Shown here piece by piece: positions 26,324-39,208 of a stretch of DNA of 64,000 nt. Numbering within the stretch: the first letter of the stretch is position 1; each line of letters starts with the position of its first letter. The DNA is taken from contig NZ_FOJA01000001.1 of assembly GCF_900110535.1 (NCBI RefSeq), positions 496,001 through 560,000 on the forward strand, read 5' to 3'. The stretch comes from Halobacterium jilantaiense (lineage in GTDB: Archaea > Halobacteriota > Halobacteria > Halobacteriales > Halobacteriaceae). A program made the translations under genes and the position numbers. The notes under the pieces were generated by a model. That model saw only the letters and a list, made by a program, of their open reading frames with translations. It was not told where the DNA came from and did no database searches.

Positions 26324-27253
26324 ATGCGACGCCGCGCCCTCCTCTCCGCGGTCGCGTCGGCCGCCGCGCTCGCTGCTGGCTGTACGTCGGCACCGACCGC
26401 AGACAACACCGCATCGACGACCGACGGACAGACCCATCTCAGGACCGTCCCCGAGCCGGGTCCCGACGCCGACCTCGCGATAACCGAACTGTCCGTCGAG
26501 ACGGAGAAGACCGCGCCGACCCACGAGTGGTACCTCCGCATCGAGGGCGTCTACAGCACCGACGCCGTCGGCCGGAACTTCGAGGACCCGACGGTCGTCG
26601 ACGTTTCCGACATCGAGGACGAAGCGGTGCGCGAGGCGGTCGAGCGCATCCTCGACGAGGGAAACGTGCGGGTCGACGAGATTCCGGACGGGCTCCGCGA
26701 GTTCGTGGACGCCACGGACCTCGTGACGTGGGCGGCCGACACCGAGGCCGACGACATCGCCACACACTGGACCCTCGGCGTCTACGACGCCCACCCCGAC
26801 CGCGACCCAGTGTTGGCGTTCGACGTCTCTGTGCTCGACGCCGGCATCGGGGAGGACCCCGCCGCGCTGGAGTTCGCCGTCGAGAACACCGGTGACACCG
26901 AACAATCCGTGTACGGCGGCGTGGTCCGACCGTTCGGCATCCCGCGCGTCCACCACCCCGGAGAGCCCGAAGGCGCGTCGTTCCTCCTCTGGCAGGACTA
27001 CGAGTCCATCGACGGCCTGAGCGTCACCGAGAACCGCATCACCAAGAACGCCATCGGGACGTCGACACCCGTCGCTCCCGGCGAGACGCTCACCCGCACC
27101 TACACGCTCGACCCGTCGAAGCCCCAGTGCGACGCCATCGGTCCCGGCGAGTGGGTCCACGAGGACGTTCTGGAGTACACTCAGAGCGGCGAGCCAGAGG
27201 GCCCGGGAGCGACAGTCGACTACCGACTCGAATTCACCATCGAGGACGTCTGA
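26324..27253 (+). CDS. Secreted lipoprotein of unknown function
   Basis: 309 residues. The N-terminus MRRRALLSAVASAAALAAGC has twin Arg, an Ala-rich core and lipobox Cys20, so export (probably Tat, as usual in haloarchaea) and lipid anchoring are likely. The rest (about 45-309) is acidic and beta-rich with no family I can name. A central FAVENTGDTEQSVYGG is reminiscent of an immunoglobulin-like sheet. It is followed by the 27285-27452 repeat element. Confidence 0.75.
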   Translation: MRRRALLSAVASAAALAAGCTSAPTADNTASTTDGQTHLRTVPEPGPDADLAITELSVETEKTAPTHEWYLRIEGVYSTDAVGRNFEDPTVVDVSDIEDEAVREAVERILDEGNVRVDEIPDGLREFVDATDLVTWAADTEADDIATHWTLGVYDAHPDRDPVLAFDVSVLDAGIGEDPAALEFAVENTGDTEQSVYGGVVRPFGIPRVHHPGEPEGASFLLWQDYESIDGLSVTENRITKNAIGTSTPVAPGETLTRTYTLDPSKPQCDAIGPGEWVHEDVLEYTQSGEPEGPGATVDYRLEFTIEDV

Positions 27254-27284
27254 GAAGCGCCGCGAATACTGAGCAACCGACAGT

Positions 27285-27452
27285 GAGCATCCGGCGACCG
27301 AGTGGTCCGAAGGACCCGGTAGGTCGCCGGTTCTCTGCGCGAACGAGCAGAGCGAGTGAGCGCAGGCCGACGAGCGACCGCAGGGAGTGAGGAGTGCTTT
27401 TAGCGTAGCTTTTGCCAGGGAGCGAGCGAAGCGAGCGACCGCAGCAAAAGGT
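27285..27452. repeat. Dispersed haloarchaeal intergenic repeat, copy A
   Basis: This gap between the convergent lipoprotein and top6A genes shares a long block with 35605-35838. Bases 27354-27416 match 35735-35797 at 58 of 63 positions, including GCTTTTAGCGTAGCTTTTGCC. Both copies start with GCATCCG and a CGAAG.ACCCG segment and end GCAAAAGGT just after a minus-strand stop codon. The arms CTTTTGC (27409-27415) and GCAAAAG (27444-27450) can pair. On the minus strand it reads as a spurious open frame (GKSYAKST and on). Confidence 0.8.
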
Positions 27453-27466
27453 ACGAGTAGAAGGTA

Positions 27467-28563
27467 CTAGATGACGCCCATCTCGTCCAGCCGCTCCGGC
27501 AGGTAGGTGTCCGTGACGAAGTCGAGGCCGCGGGAGGCGAGCGCCTGCTGTTCGGCCTTCTTGTCGATGTCGAGCTGGAGCTCTATCTGTTCGGTCCAGA
27601 AGTCGCTCTGGAACCGAGGGTCTTCGAGTTCGGATTCGAGGGCGTTCACGTCGGAGTCGCTGAGCGGGTCCGTGGGCAGGTCGTAGTCGACGATGTCCTG
27701 CGGGCGGATGCCGACGAACTGCGCCTGCGGGGTGGCGAGGTACTCCGAGAGGTGCGCGGACTTGATAGAGCCGTAGGCGACGGAGCCGTAGATGCGGTAC
27801 GACCACGGGTCGCCGTCAGTGAACACGGTGACCGGGAGGTCGAGTTCGTCGTGGAGGCGCTTGGTGAGCCGGCGGGTGGCGCGGGCCGGCTGGCCGCCGA
27901 GGTGGACGACGATGGCGTTGTGCTCGTCGTCGAAGCCGTTCTCGACGAGGCGGTCCCGCATCCCGCCGGTCTCGACGCACATCACGAAGTCCGCGTCGTT
28001 CTCGAGGAACTCGATGGTGTCTGGGTTGTTCGGAATCTGGTAACCGCCCTGCCCGACGTCGTCCTGGCAGTGAATCTCGCGGTCGCCGCGGTTGGTCTGC
28101 TCGCGCAGCAGCAGCGGCCCCATGACCTTCGCGCCGGACTCCTCGGGGCGCATGTGGAAGTCCTCGCGCTTGACGCCGGAGACGATTTCGAGGTCCTCGA
28201 TGAGCTTGTCGCTCTCGCTCTGGTCGTTGAACTGGGCCTCCTCCTCGTCCCAGGACTCCGAGAGGTAGTACAGTTCACGCAGCGTCGACGACCGGTTCTC
28301 TTCGAGCTGCTGGGCGAGGAAGTCGACGGTGAATACGGACTTCAGCAGCTTCCGAGCGCCCCGGACGGAGTTCGCCGAGCGCGTCGACGTGCGGTCGCCG
28401 TACACCCAGACGTCCGCGTCGTCGTCGTACTCGATGTTGGACTTCGAGCGCGTCGGCAGCGTCATCCGAGGGATGTCGCCGTCCTCGAACTGTTCGTAGA
28501 ACTCTTCGGCCAGCGCGACCAGGCGGTCGCGGGCGTCCTCTCCTTTCGGGGTGTCTGTCTCGC

Positions 28564-28567
<4 letters not shown>
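27467..28567 (-). CDS. top6A: DNA topoisomerase VI subunit A
   Basis: 366-residue Spo11-type DNA-cleaving subunit of the type IIB topoisomerase that relaxes and decatenates DNA. The catalytic Tyr is in [12 protein letters not shown], most likely Tyr101 (second of the pair, by analogy with the Spo11 RDIFY motif). The Toprim acidic site is in [14 protein letters not shown]. The ATG at 28567 overlaps the top6B stop (TCAT on the plus strand, 28564-28567), so B and A are coupled, B first. Length is normal. Confidence 0.97.
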
Positions 28568-33088
<4,521 letters not shown>

Positions 33089-33089
33089 C

Positions 33090-35579
33090 ATGAGTTCGGA
33101 ATCACCTGACGTACCCGACGACGTGGCGGACCGAGTGAAGAACGTGCGCGTGGACGAGGAGATGGAGCAGTCGTACATCGACTACGCGATGAGCGTCATC
33201 GCGGGTCGCGCGCTCCCGGACGTCCGGGACGGCCTCAAGCCGGTCCACCGGCGCATCCTCTACGCGATGCACGAGTCCGGCGTGACCAGCGGGTCGAGCC
33301 ACCGGAAGTCCTCGAACATCGTCGGGGACACGATGGGGGACTACCACCCGCACGGCGACTCCCCCATCTACGACGCGCTGGTCCGGATGGCCCAGGACTT
33401 CTCGATGCGGTACCCGCTGGTGGACGGCCAGGGGAACTTCGGCAGTGTCGACGGCGACCCGGCCGCGGCGATGCGGTACACGGAGGCCCGGATGGCCCCC
33501 ATCGCGGAGGAACTGCTGACGGACATCGAGAAGGACACGGTCGACTTCCAGGCGAACTACGACGACCGCCTGACCGAGCCGACCGTCCTCCCGTCTGCGT
33601 TCCCGAACCTCCTCGTGAACGGCTCGTCCGGCATCGCGGTCGGGATGTCGACGAACGTCCCGCCGCACAACCTCGGGGAAGTCATCGACGCCACCATCCA
33701 CCTCATCGACAACCCGGATTGTACGGTCGTCGACCTGATGGACCACGTGAAGGGGCCCGACTTCCCGACGGCAGCGAATATCGTCGGCCGCTCGGACGTC
33801 AAGGAGGCCTACCAGACGGGCCGCGGTCGCGTCCGGATGCGCGCCGAGTACCACGTCGAGAGCGACGGCAAGAAGGACTCCATCGTCATCACGGAGCTGC
33901 CGTACCAGCAGAACAAGTCGAAGCTCGTCGAGCGCATCGCCGAGGACGTCAAGGACGGCAAGCTCGAGGGCATCACGGACCTCCGAGACGAGTCCGACCG
34001 GAACGGCGTCCGCGTCGTCATCGACCTCAAACGGAAGGCGAACACGGACGTCGTGGAGAACCGCCTGCTGGAGAGCCACCTCGAGAAGACGTTCAGCGTC
34101 ATCAACCTCGCGCTCGTCGACGGCGAGCCGAAGGTACTCACGCTGAAGGAGATGCTCGCGGAGTACGTCAGCCACCGCAAGGAGGTCGTGCGCCGCCGCA
34201 GCGAACACGACCTGGCGGAGGCCGAGGACCGCGCGCACATCCTCGAAGGCCGCCTGAAGGCGCTGGAGAACGCCGACGACGTCGTCGAACTCATCCAGAA
34301 CGCCGAGGACCGCGACGACGCGAAGGAGGTCCTCAAGTCGGAGTTCGGCTTCTCGCAGGACCAGGCCGACCACATCGTCCGGATGCAACTCGGCAGCCTC
34401 ACGTCGATGGAAGCCGCGGAGATCGAGTCCGAGTACGAGGACGTCTCGGCGCGCATCGAGCGCCTCGAAGAGATTCTCGGCAGCGAGCAGGAGCTGCTGG
34501 ACGTAATCAAGGACGAACTGCAGGAGATCAAGGCGCAGTACGCCGACGAGCGCCGCACTTCCTTCATCGAGGACACGGGGACCGTCGACGACGAGGACCT
34601 CATCCCCGAGGAGGACGTGGTGGTCGTGCTCACCGAGGGCGACTACATCAAGCGCGTGCCGGCCGAGACGTTCGACGCCCAGCACCGCGGCGGCAAGGGC
34701 ATCATCGGCTCCGACCTGAAAGACGGCGACCGGGTGTCGACGGTGTTCACCGCGAGCACGCACGACTACCTCCTGTGTTTCACGAACCAGGGCCAGGTCT
34801 ACCGGCTGAAGGTCTACCAGGTGCCGGAGATGTCCCGGACTGCACGGGGCACGTCCGCGGTGAACCTCATCGACCTCGACGACGACGAGGAGCTGTCGGC
34901 GGTCGTCACCGACGACGACCTCGACTTCGAGGCCGACGACGAGTACCTCACAATGGCGACCCGCGACGGCTACGTGAAGCGGACGAGCGTGGGCGAGTTC
35001 GGGAACATCCTCTCGACGGGCATCATCGCCATCGACCTCGAGGACGGCGACGAACTCGCCGACGTAGAAGTCACGGACGGCAGCCACGACGTCATCCTCG
35101 GCAGCGAGGCGGGGATGGCGATTCGATTCGACGAGAACGACGTCCGGCCGATGGGCCGCAACGCCCGTGGTGTCCGCGGCATGGACCTCGAAGGCGACGA
35201 CCGGGTCGCCGGCGTTGCTGACGTCGAGCCCGAGGACGACCGCAGCCTGCTGACCGTCACCGAGTTCGGCTACGGGAAACGGACGCGGCTCTCGGAGTAC
35301 CGCGCCCAGTCCCGGAACGGGAAGGGGCTGGTGGACATCAAGACCGGCGACCGGAACGGCGACGTGGTCTCCATCGACACGGTCGCCGACGACGACAACC
35401 TCGTCGTGATGAGCGAGGACGGCCAGATCATCCGGATGCCCGTCGACGAAATCTCGACGGTCGGCCGGAACACGAAAGGCGTCAAAATCATGGCAGTCGA
35501 CGAGGGCGACGAAGTCGCCGGCGTCTCGGTCTACAACCCCACGGAGACGGACGACGAAGACGCGGACGACGACGAGTAA
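33090..35579 (+). CDS. gyrA: DNA gyrase subunit A
   Basis: 829-residue breakage-reunion subunit. The winged-helix/tower domain holds catalytic Tyr130 in [11 protein letters not shown]. The quinolone-region positions corresponding to E. coli Ser83 and Asp87 are Ser91 and Asp95 in [11 protein letters not shown] coiled-coil domain spans about 350-470, and a C-terminal beta-pinwheel (about 510-815) has repeated YxKR-type blades. The GyrA-box-like motif QHRGGKG is present, consistent with true gyrase supercoiling activity. It ends in an acidic tail. Downstream is repeat copy B. Confidence 0.98.
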   Translation: MSSESPDVPDDVADRVKNVRVDEEMEQSYIDYAMSVIAGRALPDVRDGLKPVHRRILYAMHESGVTSGSSHRKSSNIVGDTMGDYHPHGDSPIYDALVRMAQDFSMRYPLVDGQGNFGSVDGDPAAAMRYTEARMAPIAEELLTDIEKDTVDFQANYDDRLTEPTVLPSAFPNLLVNGSSGIAVGMSTNVPPHNLGEVIDATIHLIDNPDCTVVDLMDHVKGPDFPTAANIVGRSDVKEAYQTGRGRVRMRAEYHVESDGKKDSIVITELPYQQNKSKLVERIAEDVKDGKLEGITDLRDESDRNGVRVVIDLKRKANTDVVENRLLESHLEKTFSVINLALVDGEPKVLTLKEMLAEYVSHRKEVVRRRSEHDLAEAEDRAHILEGRLKALENADDVVELIQNAEDRDDAKEVLKSEFGFSQDQADHIVRMQLGSLTSMEAAEIESEYEDVSARIERLEEILGSEQELLDVIKDELQEIKAQYADERRTSFIEDTGTVDDEDLIPEEDVVVVLTEGDYIKRVPAETFDAQHRGGKGIIGSDLKDGDRVSTVFTASTHDYLLCFTNQGQVYRLKVYQVPEMSRTARGTSAVNLIDLDDDEELSAVVTDDDLDFEADDEYLTMATRDGYVKRTSVGEFGNILSTGIIAIDLEDGDELADVEVTDGSHDVILGSEAGMAIRFDENDVRPMGRNARGVRGMDLEGDDRVAGVADVEPEDDRSLLTVTEFGYGKRTRLSEYRAQSRNGKGLVDIKTGDRNGDVVSIDTVADDDNLVVMSEDGQIIRMPVDEISTVGRNTKGVKIMAVDEGDEVAGVSVYNPTETDDEDADDDE

Positions 35580-35604
35580 CGCCCCACCGAATTTTCTTCG
35601 AGGC

Positions 35605-35838
35605 TAGCATCCGCGAGCGAGCGGTTCGAAGAACCCGAGCGACGCGGTTCGCTGCGCGAGTGAGCGGTGCGAGGCGTGAGCGTAGCGAACGCCTCGGTTT
35701 GTGCGAACGGCGAGCATCGCGAGCCGTGAGCCACGAGTGAGCGCAGGCCGACGAGCGACCAGCGGGAGCGAGAAGTGCTTTTAGCGTAGCTTTTGCCGAG
35801 TGGGGCGCGCTTCGCGCGCCCCACGCAGGGCAAAAGGT
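35605..35838. repeat. Dispersed haloarchaeal intergenic repeat, copy B, with perfect hairpin
   Basis: Second copy of the element at 27285-27452, again between convergent genes and ending just after the stop codon of a minus-strand gene (arginase). It is longer because of a middle stretch of short GCGAG/GAACG-type units (35645-35735). Outer arms CTTTTGCC (35790-35797) and GGCAAAAG (35829-35836) enclose a perfect inner inverted repeat (arms 35800-35810 and 35814-35824, loop TTC). It could terminate transcription in both directions. Confidence 0.8.
35790..35836. terminator. Candidate bidirectional hairpin terminator between gyrA and arginase
   Basis: Nested inverted repeats: an 8-bp outer stem CTTTTGCC/GGCAAAAG and an 11-bp GC-rich inner stem GTGGGGCGCGC/GCGCGCCCCAC with a 3-nt loop. 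The structure is the same on either strand. Archaeal terminators are usually T-tracts rather than hairpins, so a terminator role is inference; an mRNA-stabilising 3' structure is also possible. Confidence 0.5.
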
Positions 35839-35841
35839 CCC

Positions 35842-36747
35842 TCAGAGGATGCGTTTGCCGAGCGCGCTGGCGGCGAGTTCGGCGGCGATGTCGGCGGTGC
35901 GGTTGGATTCGTCGAGGATGGGGTTGACTTCGACGAGGTCCATGCTGCGGAGGATGTCGTCGGCGCGGTCGCGTTCGGCGACGGTTTCGAGGGCGGCGTG
36001 GGCTTCGCGGTAGGTCGCGCCGCCGCGGACCGGGGTGCCGACACCGGGAGCTTCGTCGGGGTCGAGCCAGTCCACGTCGAAGGAGACGTGGATGCCGTCG
36101 ACGCCGTCGGTGGCGGTGTCGAGGGCGTCGTCGACGACGGCCGTGATGCCTCGTTCGTCGATGTCCCGCATGGTGTAGGCGGTCATGTCGCTGTCGCGGA
36201 TGGCGTCGCGTTCGCTCTCGTCGAGCGTGCGGAGGCCGACGTAGACGATGTTCTCCTCGCGGAGGCCGCGGGCGTTCGCCCACTCCTCGGCGGCGAAGCG
36301 GCCTTCGCCGAGCGCGGCGGCCAGCGGCATGCCGTGGACGTTCCCGCTGGGCGAGGTCTCGGGCGTGTTGTAGTCGCCGTGAGCGTCGAACCAGATGGTG
36401 CCGACGTCGGCGTCGCGGGCGGTGCCGGCGAGCGAGCCGATGGCGACGGCGTGGTCGCCACCGAGCACGAGCGGGGTGTGGCCGGAGTCGATGGCGTCCG
36501 CGACTTCGTCGGCGAGCCGGGTGCAGAGGTCCTCGATTTCGGGGAGGAACTTCGCGGATTCGTCGCCGGGGTCGCGTTCCTCGGCGCGAGGGACGAGCAG
36601 GTCGCCGGCGTCGACGGCGTCGACGTCGGCGGCAGCGAGTTCGTCGGCGAGGTCCGCGTAGCGGATGGCCGACGGTCCCATGTCGACGCCGCGTCGGTCC
36701 GCACCGTAGTCCATCGGCGCTCCGATGACGTGGACAGTTCGAGACAC
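35842..36747 (-). CDS. rocF: Arginase (ureohydrolase family)
   Basis: 301 residues from a GTG start at 36747 (MSRTVHVIGAPMDYGADRRG). Arginase motifs are all present: GGDHAVAIGS, FDAHGDYNTPETSPSGNVHGM with Mn ligands and the substrate-binding Asn/Ser pair, and SFDVDWLDPDEAPGVGTP. The SGN-type substrate loop favours arginase over agmatinase. It hydrolyses L-arginine to ornithine and urea. It has its own TATA box and no amino-acid-metabolism neighbours. Confidence 0.92.
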   Translation of the reverse strand: MSRTVHVIGAPMDYGADRRGVDMGPSAIRYADLADELAAADVDAVDAGDLLVPRAEERDPGDESAKFLPEIEDLCTRLADEVADAIDSGHTPLVLGGDHAVAIGSLAGTARDADVGTIWFDAHGDYNTPETSPSGNVHGMPLAAALGEGRFAAEEWANARGLREENIVYVGLRTLDESERDAIRDSDMTAYTMRDIDERGITAVVDDALDTATDGVDGIHVSFDVDWLDPDEAPGVGTPVRGGATYREAHAALETVAERDRADDILRSMDLVEVNPILDESNRTADIAAELAASALGKRIL

Positions 36748-36770
36748 AACGCGGAGTACAGCGACCGGGC

Positions 36771-36780
36771 CTTAGATTCC
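36771..36780 (-). promoter_or_regulatory. TATA box of the arginase gene
   Basis: GGAATCTAAG on the minus strand, about 24 nt before the GTG start at 36747. Confidence 0.45.
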
Positions 36781-36830
36781 ACCGGTTCGGCTCGGTCGTC
36801 ACACCGCTAGTGAGTCCTGTGTCGGCATCA

Positions 36831-36840
36831 CAATTTTGTA
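36831..36840 (+). promoter_or_regulatory. TATA box of the 105-aa membrane protein gene
   Basis: CAATTTTGTA lies 23 nt before the ATG at 36863. It supports that start over an upstream in-frame TTG at 36836, which falls inside this box. Confidence 0.5.
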
Positions 36841-36862
36841 CGAAGAGCGCAGACAGGGTGGT

Positions 36863-37180
36863 ATGTCCGCCCTCCGAGAAGTACAACACATCACGCGGGA
36901 TGTCGCCGTCTGGTTCACGTGGTTCCTCCTCACCCTCAAGGTGTCGCACGGGCGAAGCTACGGGGACCTGCGGCGGCTGACCCTCGTCCAGTGGCTCGCA
37001 TACGTCGCGCCGCTGCTCGCCGTCACTTCCGTCGCGACCTACGTCTACCTCAACGCGCCACCGGGGTACCGGTTCATGTTCGCGGCGGGCGGCGGTCTGG
37101 GACTGGCGACCGGTGGGACGCTGGTCGCGTCGACGCTGCTCGTCACGAAACTCGTCGACATCTCGTTCACGTACCGCTGA
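36863..37180 (+). CDS. Small membrane protein (105 aa), unknown function
   Basis: Not recognised. The first ~38 residues are amphipathic with a Trp-rich hydrophobic patch (VAVWFTWFLLTLKV). Two membrane helices follow, about 42-62 (WLAYVAPLLAVTSVATYVYL) and 73-97 (MFAAGGGLGLATGG onward). The ending VDISFTYR is basic/aromatic. No motif points to an enzyme. It converges with the epimerase gene, with 15 nt between stops. Confidence 0.7.
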   Translation: MSALREVQHITRDVAVWFTWFLLTLKVSHGRSYGDLRRLTLVQWLAYVAPLLAVTSVATYVYLNAPPGYRFMFAAGGGLGLATGGTLVASTLLVTKLVDISFTYR

Positions 37181-37195
37181 GAGACGGCCGGTCGG

Positions 37196-38119
37196 TCAGT
37201 CGTCGAGGTAGGGCTCGCAGACCAACTCGACGCCTTCCTCGAAGGCGATTGTGGGCTCCCAGCCGGTGGCGTCGTGGATGCGGCTGTAGTCGGCGCAGGT
37301 GTCGTGGACGTAGTTCTTCAGCGGAATCGGCTCGTACTCCGGTTCGACGTCGGTGCCGAGCGTCTCGTTGATGAGGTCGACCATCTCGTTGAACGAATAC
37401 GCGTCACCCGTGCCGAGGTTGTACACCCCAGCGAGGTCGTGGTCGGCCGCGAGTTCGAGGCCGGCGACGATGTCCGAGACGTGCGTGAAGTCCCGGGTCT
37501 GGCTGCCGTCGCCCCAGAGGACGGGCGATTCACCGTTCGCAATCTGTTCGGTGAACTGGGAGACGGTGTTGGCGTACTCGCCTTTGTGGCCCTCGCTGCC
37601 GCCGTAACCCTGGTAGACGGAGAAAAAGCGCATCCCAGCACACGTGAGGTCGTCGTAGAAGTCGTTGTAGTACTCGCCGTAGCGCTCGCGGCCGAGCATC
37701 GACGCGTCGTACCCCGTCGAGGCTTCCATGTCCGTGTCCTCGGGCGTGGGCTCGGTGCGGCTGCCGTACGCCGACGACGTGGAGGCGTAGACGACCGTGT
37801 CGCAGCCGTCGGCGTGCGCTTGCTCGACGACGTTCACGAATCCCTCGACGTTCACCCGGGCACCCCGCCGGGGGTTCTCTTCGAGCATCTGCCGGCTGGA
37901 GAGCGCGGCGAGGTGGTAGACGACGTCGACGTCCGTCGGCAGGTCGTCGTCGAGCACGTCGCCCTCGACGAACTCGACGTCGTCGTCGAGGTTCTCCGGT
38001 GTGCCGAGATAGCAGTCGTCCAGCGCCACGACGTCGTTGCCTTCGCTGGCGAGGTGGTTCGCGAGGTTCGAGCCGATGAATCCAGCACCACCAGTGACCA
38101 GCACGCGGTTGTCGTTCAT
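37196..38119 (-). CDS. NAD-dependent sugar-nucleotide epimerase/dehydratase, catalytic Lys replaced
   Basis: 307-residue extended SDR. The dinucleotide loop GGAGFIG is at 10-16, an Asp/acidic beta2 end favours NAD, and STSSAYG (113-119) supplies the catalytic Ser. The usual YxxxK motif reads YDASM, with Tyr137 but Met141 where Lys is expected; no nearby Lys can substitute. RFFSVYQGYG and the sugar-binding C-domain look normal. Relatives are UDP-glucose 4-epimerases and dTDP-glucose dehydratases that supply surface glycans. Activity is doubtful unless another residue compensates. The start is the ATG at 38119. Confidence 0.85.
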   Translation of the reverse strand: MNDNRVLVTGGAGFIGSNLANHLASEGNDVVALDDCYLGTPENLDDDVEFVEGDVLDDDLPTDVDVVYHLAALSSRQMLEENPRRGARVNVEGFVNVVEQAHADGCDTVVYASTSSAYGSRTEPTPEDTDMEASTGYDASMLGRERYGEYYNDFYDDLTCAGMRFFSVYQGYGGSEGHKGEYANTVSQFTEQIANGESPVLWGDGSQTRDFTHVSDIVAGLELAADHDLAGVYNLGTGDAYSFNEMVDLINETLGTDVEPEYEPIPLKNYVHDTCADYSRIHDATGWEPTIAFEEGVELVCEPYLDD

Positions 38120-38202
38120 ACTGGTTGGTGGTGTGGTCGATGGCAAAACGATACTGATGCCGAGCGCGTTCGCGGCGGACCGTCGTGGAGCGCGGAGTGG
38201 AA

Positions 38203-38228
38203 AGTAGTTTAGGCAGGCCTAAACTACT
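38203..38228. promoter_or_regulatory. 26-bp perfect palindrome, probable DtxR/Idr-type iron operator 1
   Basis: Arms AGTAGTTTAGGC and GCCTAAACTACT are exact reverse complements around a 2-nt AG centre. The core TTTAGGC..GCCTAAA resembles the TTAGG.CCTAA boxes of DtxR/IdeR-family iron regulators (SirR, Idr1 and Idr2 in Halobacterium). It ends 11 nt before the ATG at 38240 and includes the TATA-like AGTTTAGG, so a bound repressor would block TBP/TFB. A second copy of the core is at 39187-39206. Confidence 0.8.
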
Positions 38229-38239
38229 GCGGGTGACGG

Positions 38240-39103
38240 ATGACAGTCGAGAACCCAGGGCAACAGACGAGAGGCAGAGAGCGCGACCAGTTCCCCGAGC
38301 AAGCAGTGGAGTCCGTCGCGTTCCTCGCCCGCTCGGAGCATCGGCTGCGCGTCCTCGATTTGCTGTCCGACGGCGCTCGCTCCCGGGACGAGATTCTCGA
38401 CCGAACGGATGCGACACGAGTGACGTTGAGCCGCATTCTGGGGGACCTCGAAGACCGGGGGTTCGCTCGGCGAACGAGTGTCGACCGCGCGTACGAACTG
38501 ACGACCTTCGGAGAGCTGGTCCACCGCGACTTCACGGAGTTACTGGGGACGATGTCGGTCGGGAAGGCGTACCCCGACCTGGTGTCGCGGCTGCCGACTG
38601 ACTGGTTCGACTTCGACCTCCAGTGTCTCGTCGACGGCGAACACGTTCACGGCGAGAGTGCGGACCCGCTGGCGGCCGCTCGCGTCGTCGCGAACGCACT
38701 CAGTGATGCACGCTCGTGTGAGTCACTTGTCGGGACGTTCACGTCTCTGCCGATGTACGCGCACGAACAGGAACTCGAACAGGGCACCGATTCGGAGGTC
38801 CGGGTCGTATTCGACTCGGCTGTCACAGCGACGATGCTCCGTGATCCGTCGCTGCGCGCCAGGTGGCAGCACATCGAATCCGTTACCGAGTCCACGGTCT
38901 ACTACAGTCTCGACGAACAGATTCCGTGTACGGTCGACCGCATCGACGAGACGGTGTTTCTGACGGTCGACAGAGACCAGCGGGATGGCTTCGACATCAT
39001 CTCGTGTACCCATCCAGACGTGCTAGCGTGGGCAGACCGTGTCGTCGGTGAGTACCGCAGTCGTGCGGTACCGCTCAGCGAGCGCGCGGACGGCGTGGAG
39101 TGA
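38240..39103 (+). CDS. Winged-helix transcriptional regulator (COG4742-like), iron-box controlled
   Basis: 287 residues. A winged HTH spans about 22-95 (ESVAFLARSEHRLRVLDLLSDG, then a wing ending RAYELTTFGELV). A ~190-residue C-terminal domain (about 100-287) is typical of a large haloarchaeal regulator family; its ligand is unknown. It is separate from the DtxR fold and has no obvious metal-ligand cluster. The gene follows a perfect TTTAGGC palindrome and precedes an importer with the same box. It is therefore probably part of the iron regulon and may be a local siderophore-uptake regulator (inference). Confidence 0.8.
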   Translation: MTVENPGQQTRGRERDQFPEQAVESVAFLARSEHRLRVLDLLSDGARSRDEILDRTDATRVTLSRILGDLEDRGFARRTSVDRAYELTTFGELVHRDFTELLGTMSVGKAYPDLVSRLPTDWFDFDLQCLVDGEHVHGESADPLAAARVVANALSDARSCESLVGTFTSLPMYAHEQELEQGTDSEVRVVFDSAVTATMLRDPSLRARWQHIESVTESTVYYSLDEQIPCTVDRIDETVFLTVDRDQRDGFDIISCTHPDVLAWADRVVGEYRSRAVPLSERADGVE

Positions 39104-39143
39104 TGGCGTGTACACGCTGTGTTGTCTAATTGCGTCGTGAACA

Positions 39144-39170
39144 CTGTTCGGCCCGTGTCGGTTCGAACAG
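39144..39170 (+). terminator. Inverted repeat after the regulator gene
   Basis: CTGTTCG (39144-39150) and CGAACAG (39164-39170) form a 7-bp perfect stem with a 13-nt loop, 40 nt after the stop at 39103 and before the importer promoter. It could separate the two transcripts or be a further operator. Confidence 0.3.
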
Positions 39171-39186
39171 CGAGAATCACTAAGTT

Positions 39187-39206
39187 GTTTTAGGTATGCC
39201 TAAAAC
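39187..39206. promoter_or_regulatory. Probable DtxR/Idr-type iron operator 2
   Basis: GTTTTAGG and CCTAAAAC are exact reverse complements around TATG, sharing the TTTAGG..CCTAAA core and spacing of the site at 38203-38228. It ends 2 nt before the ATG at 39209, so it covers the -20 to -2 region of a leaderless transcript. A bound protein should prevent initiation of the siderophore importer operon. Confidence 0.8.
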
Positions 39207-39208
39207 AC

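Noticed and set aside
27234-27806. Minus-strand open frame running through repeat copy A (translation containing GKSYAKST)
   Set aside because: It is a read-through of the intergenic repeat and an out-of-frame part of top6A, with no independent start or promoter; a similar frame exists over copy B.
35645-35735. Tandem GCGAG/GAACG-like short units resembling a CRISPR or satellite array
   Set aside because: Units are irregular, without constant repeat length or spacers; they fit an expansion within the intergenic repeat.
38120-38202. Possible tRNA or small RNA in the gap before the iron operator
   Set aside because: No cloverleaf-like pairing or GGTTC-type T-loop seen; the gap is best explained as promoter DNA for the two divergent genes.
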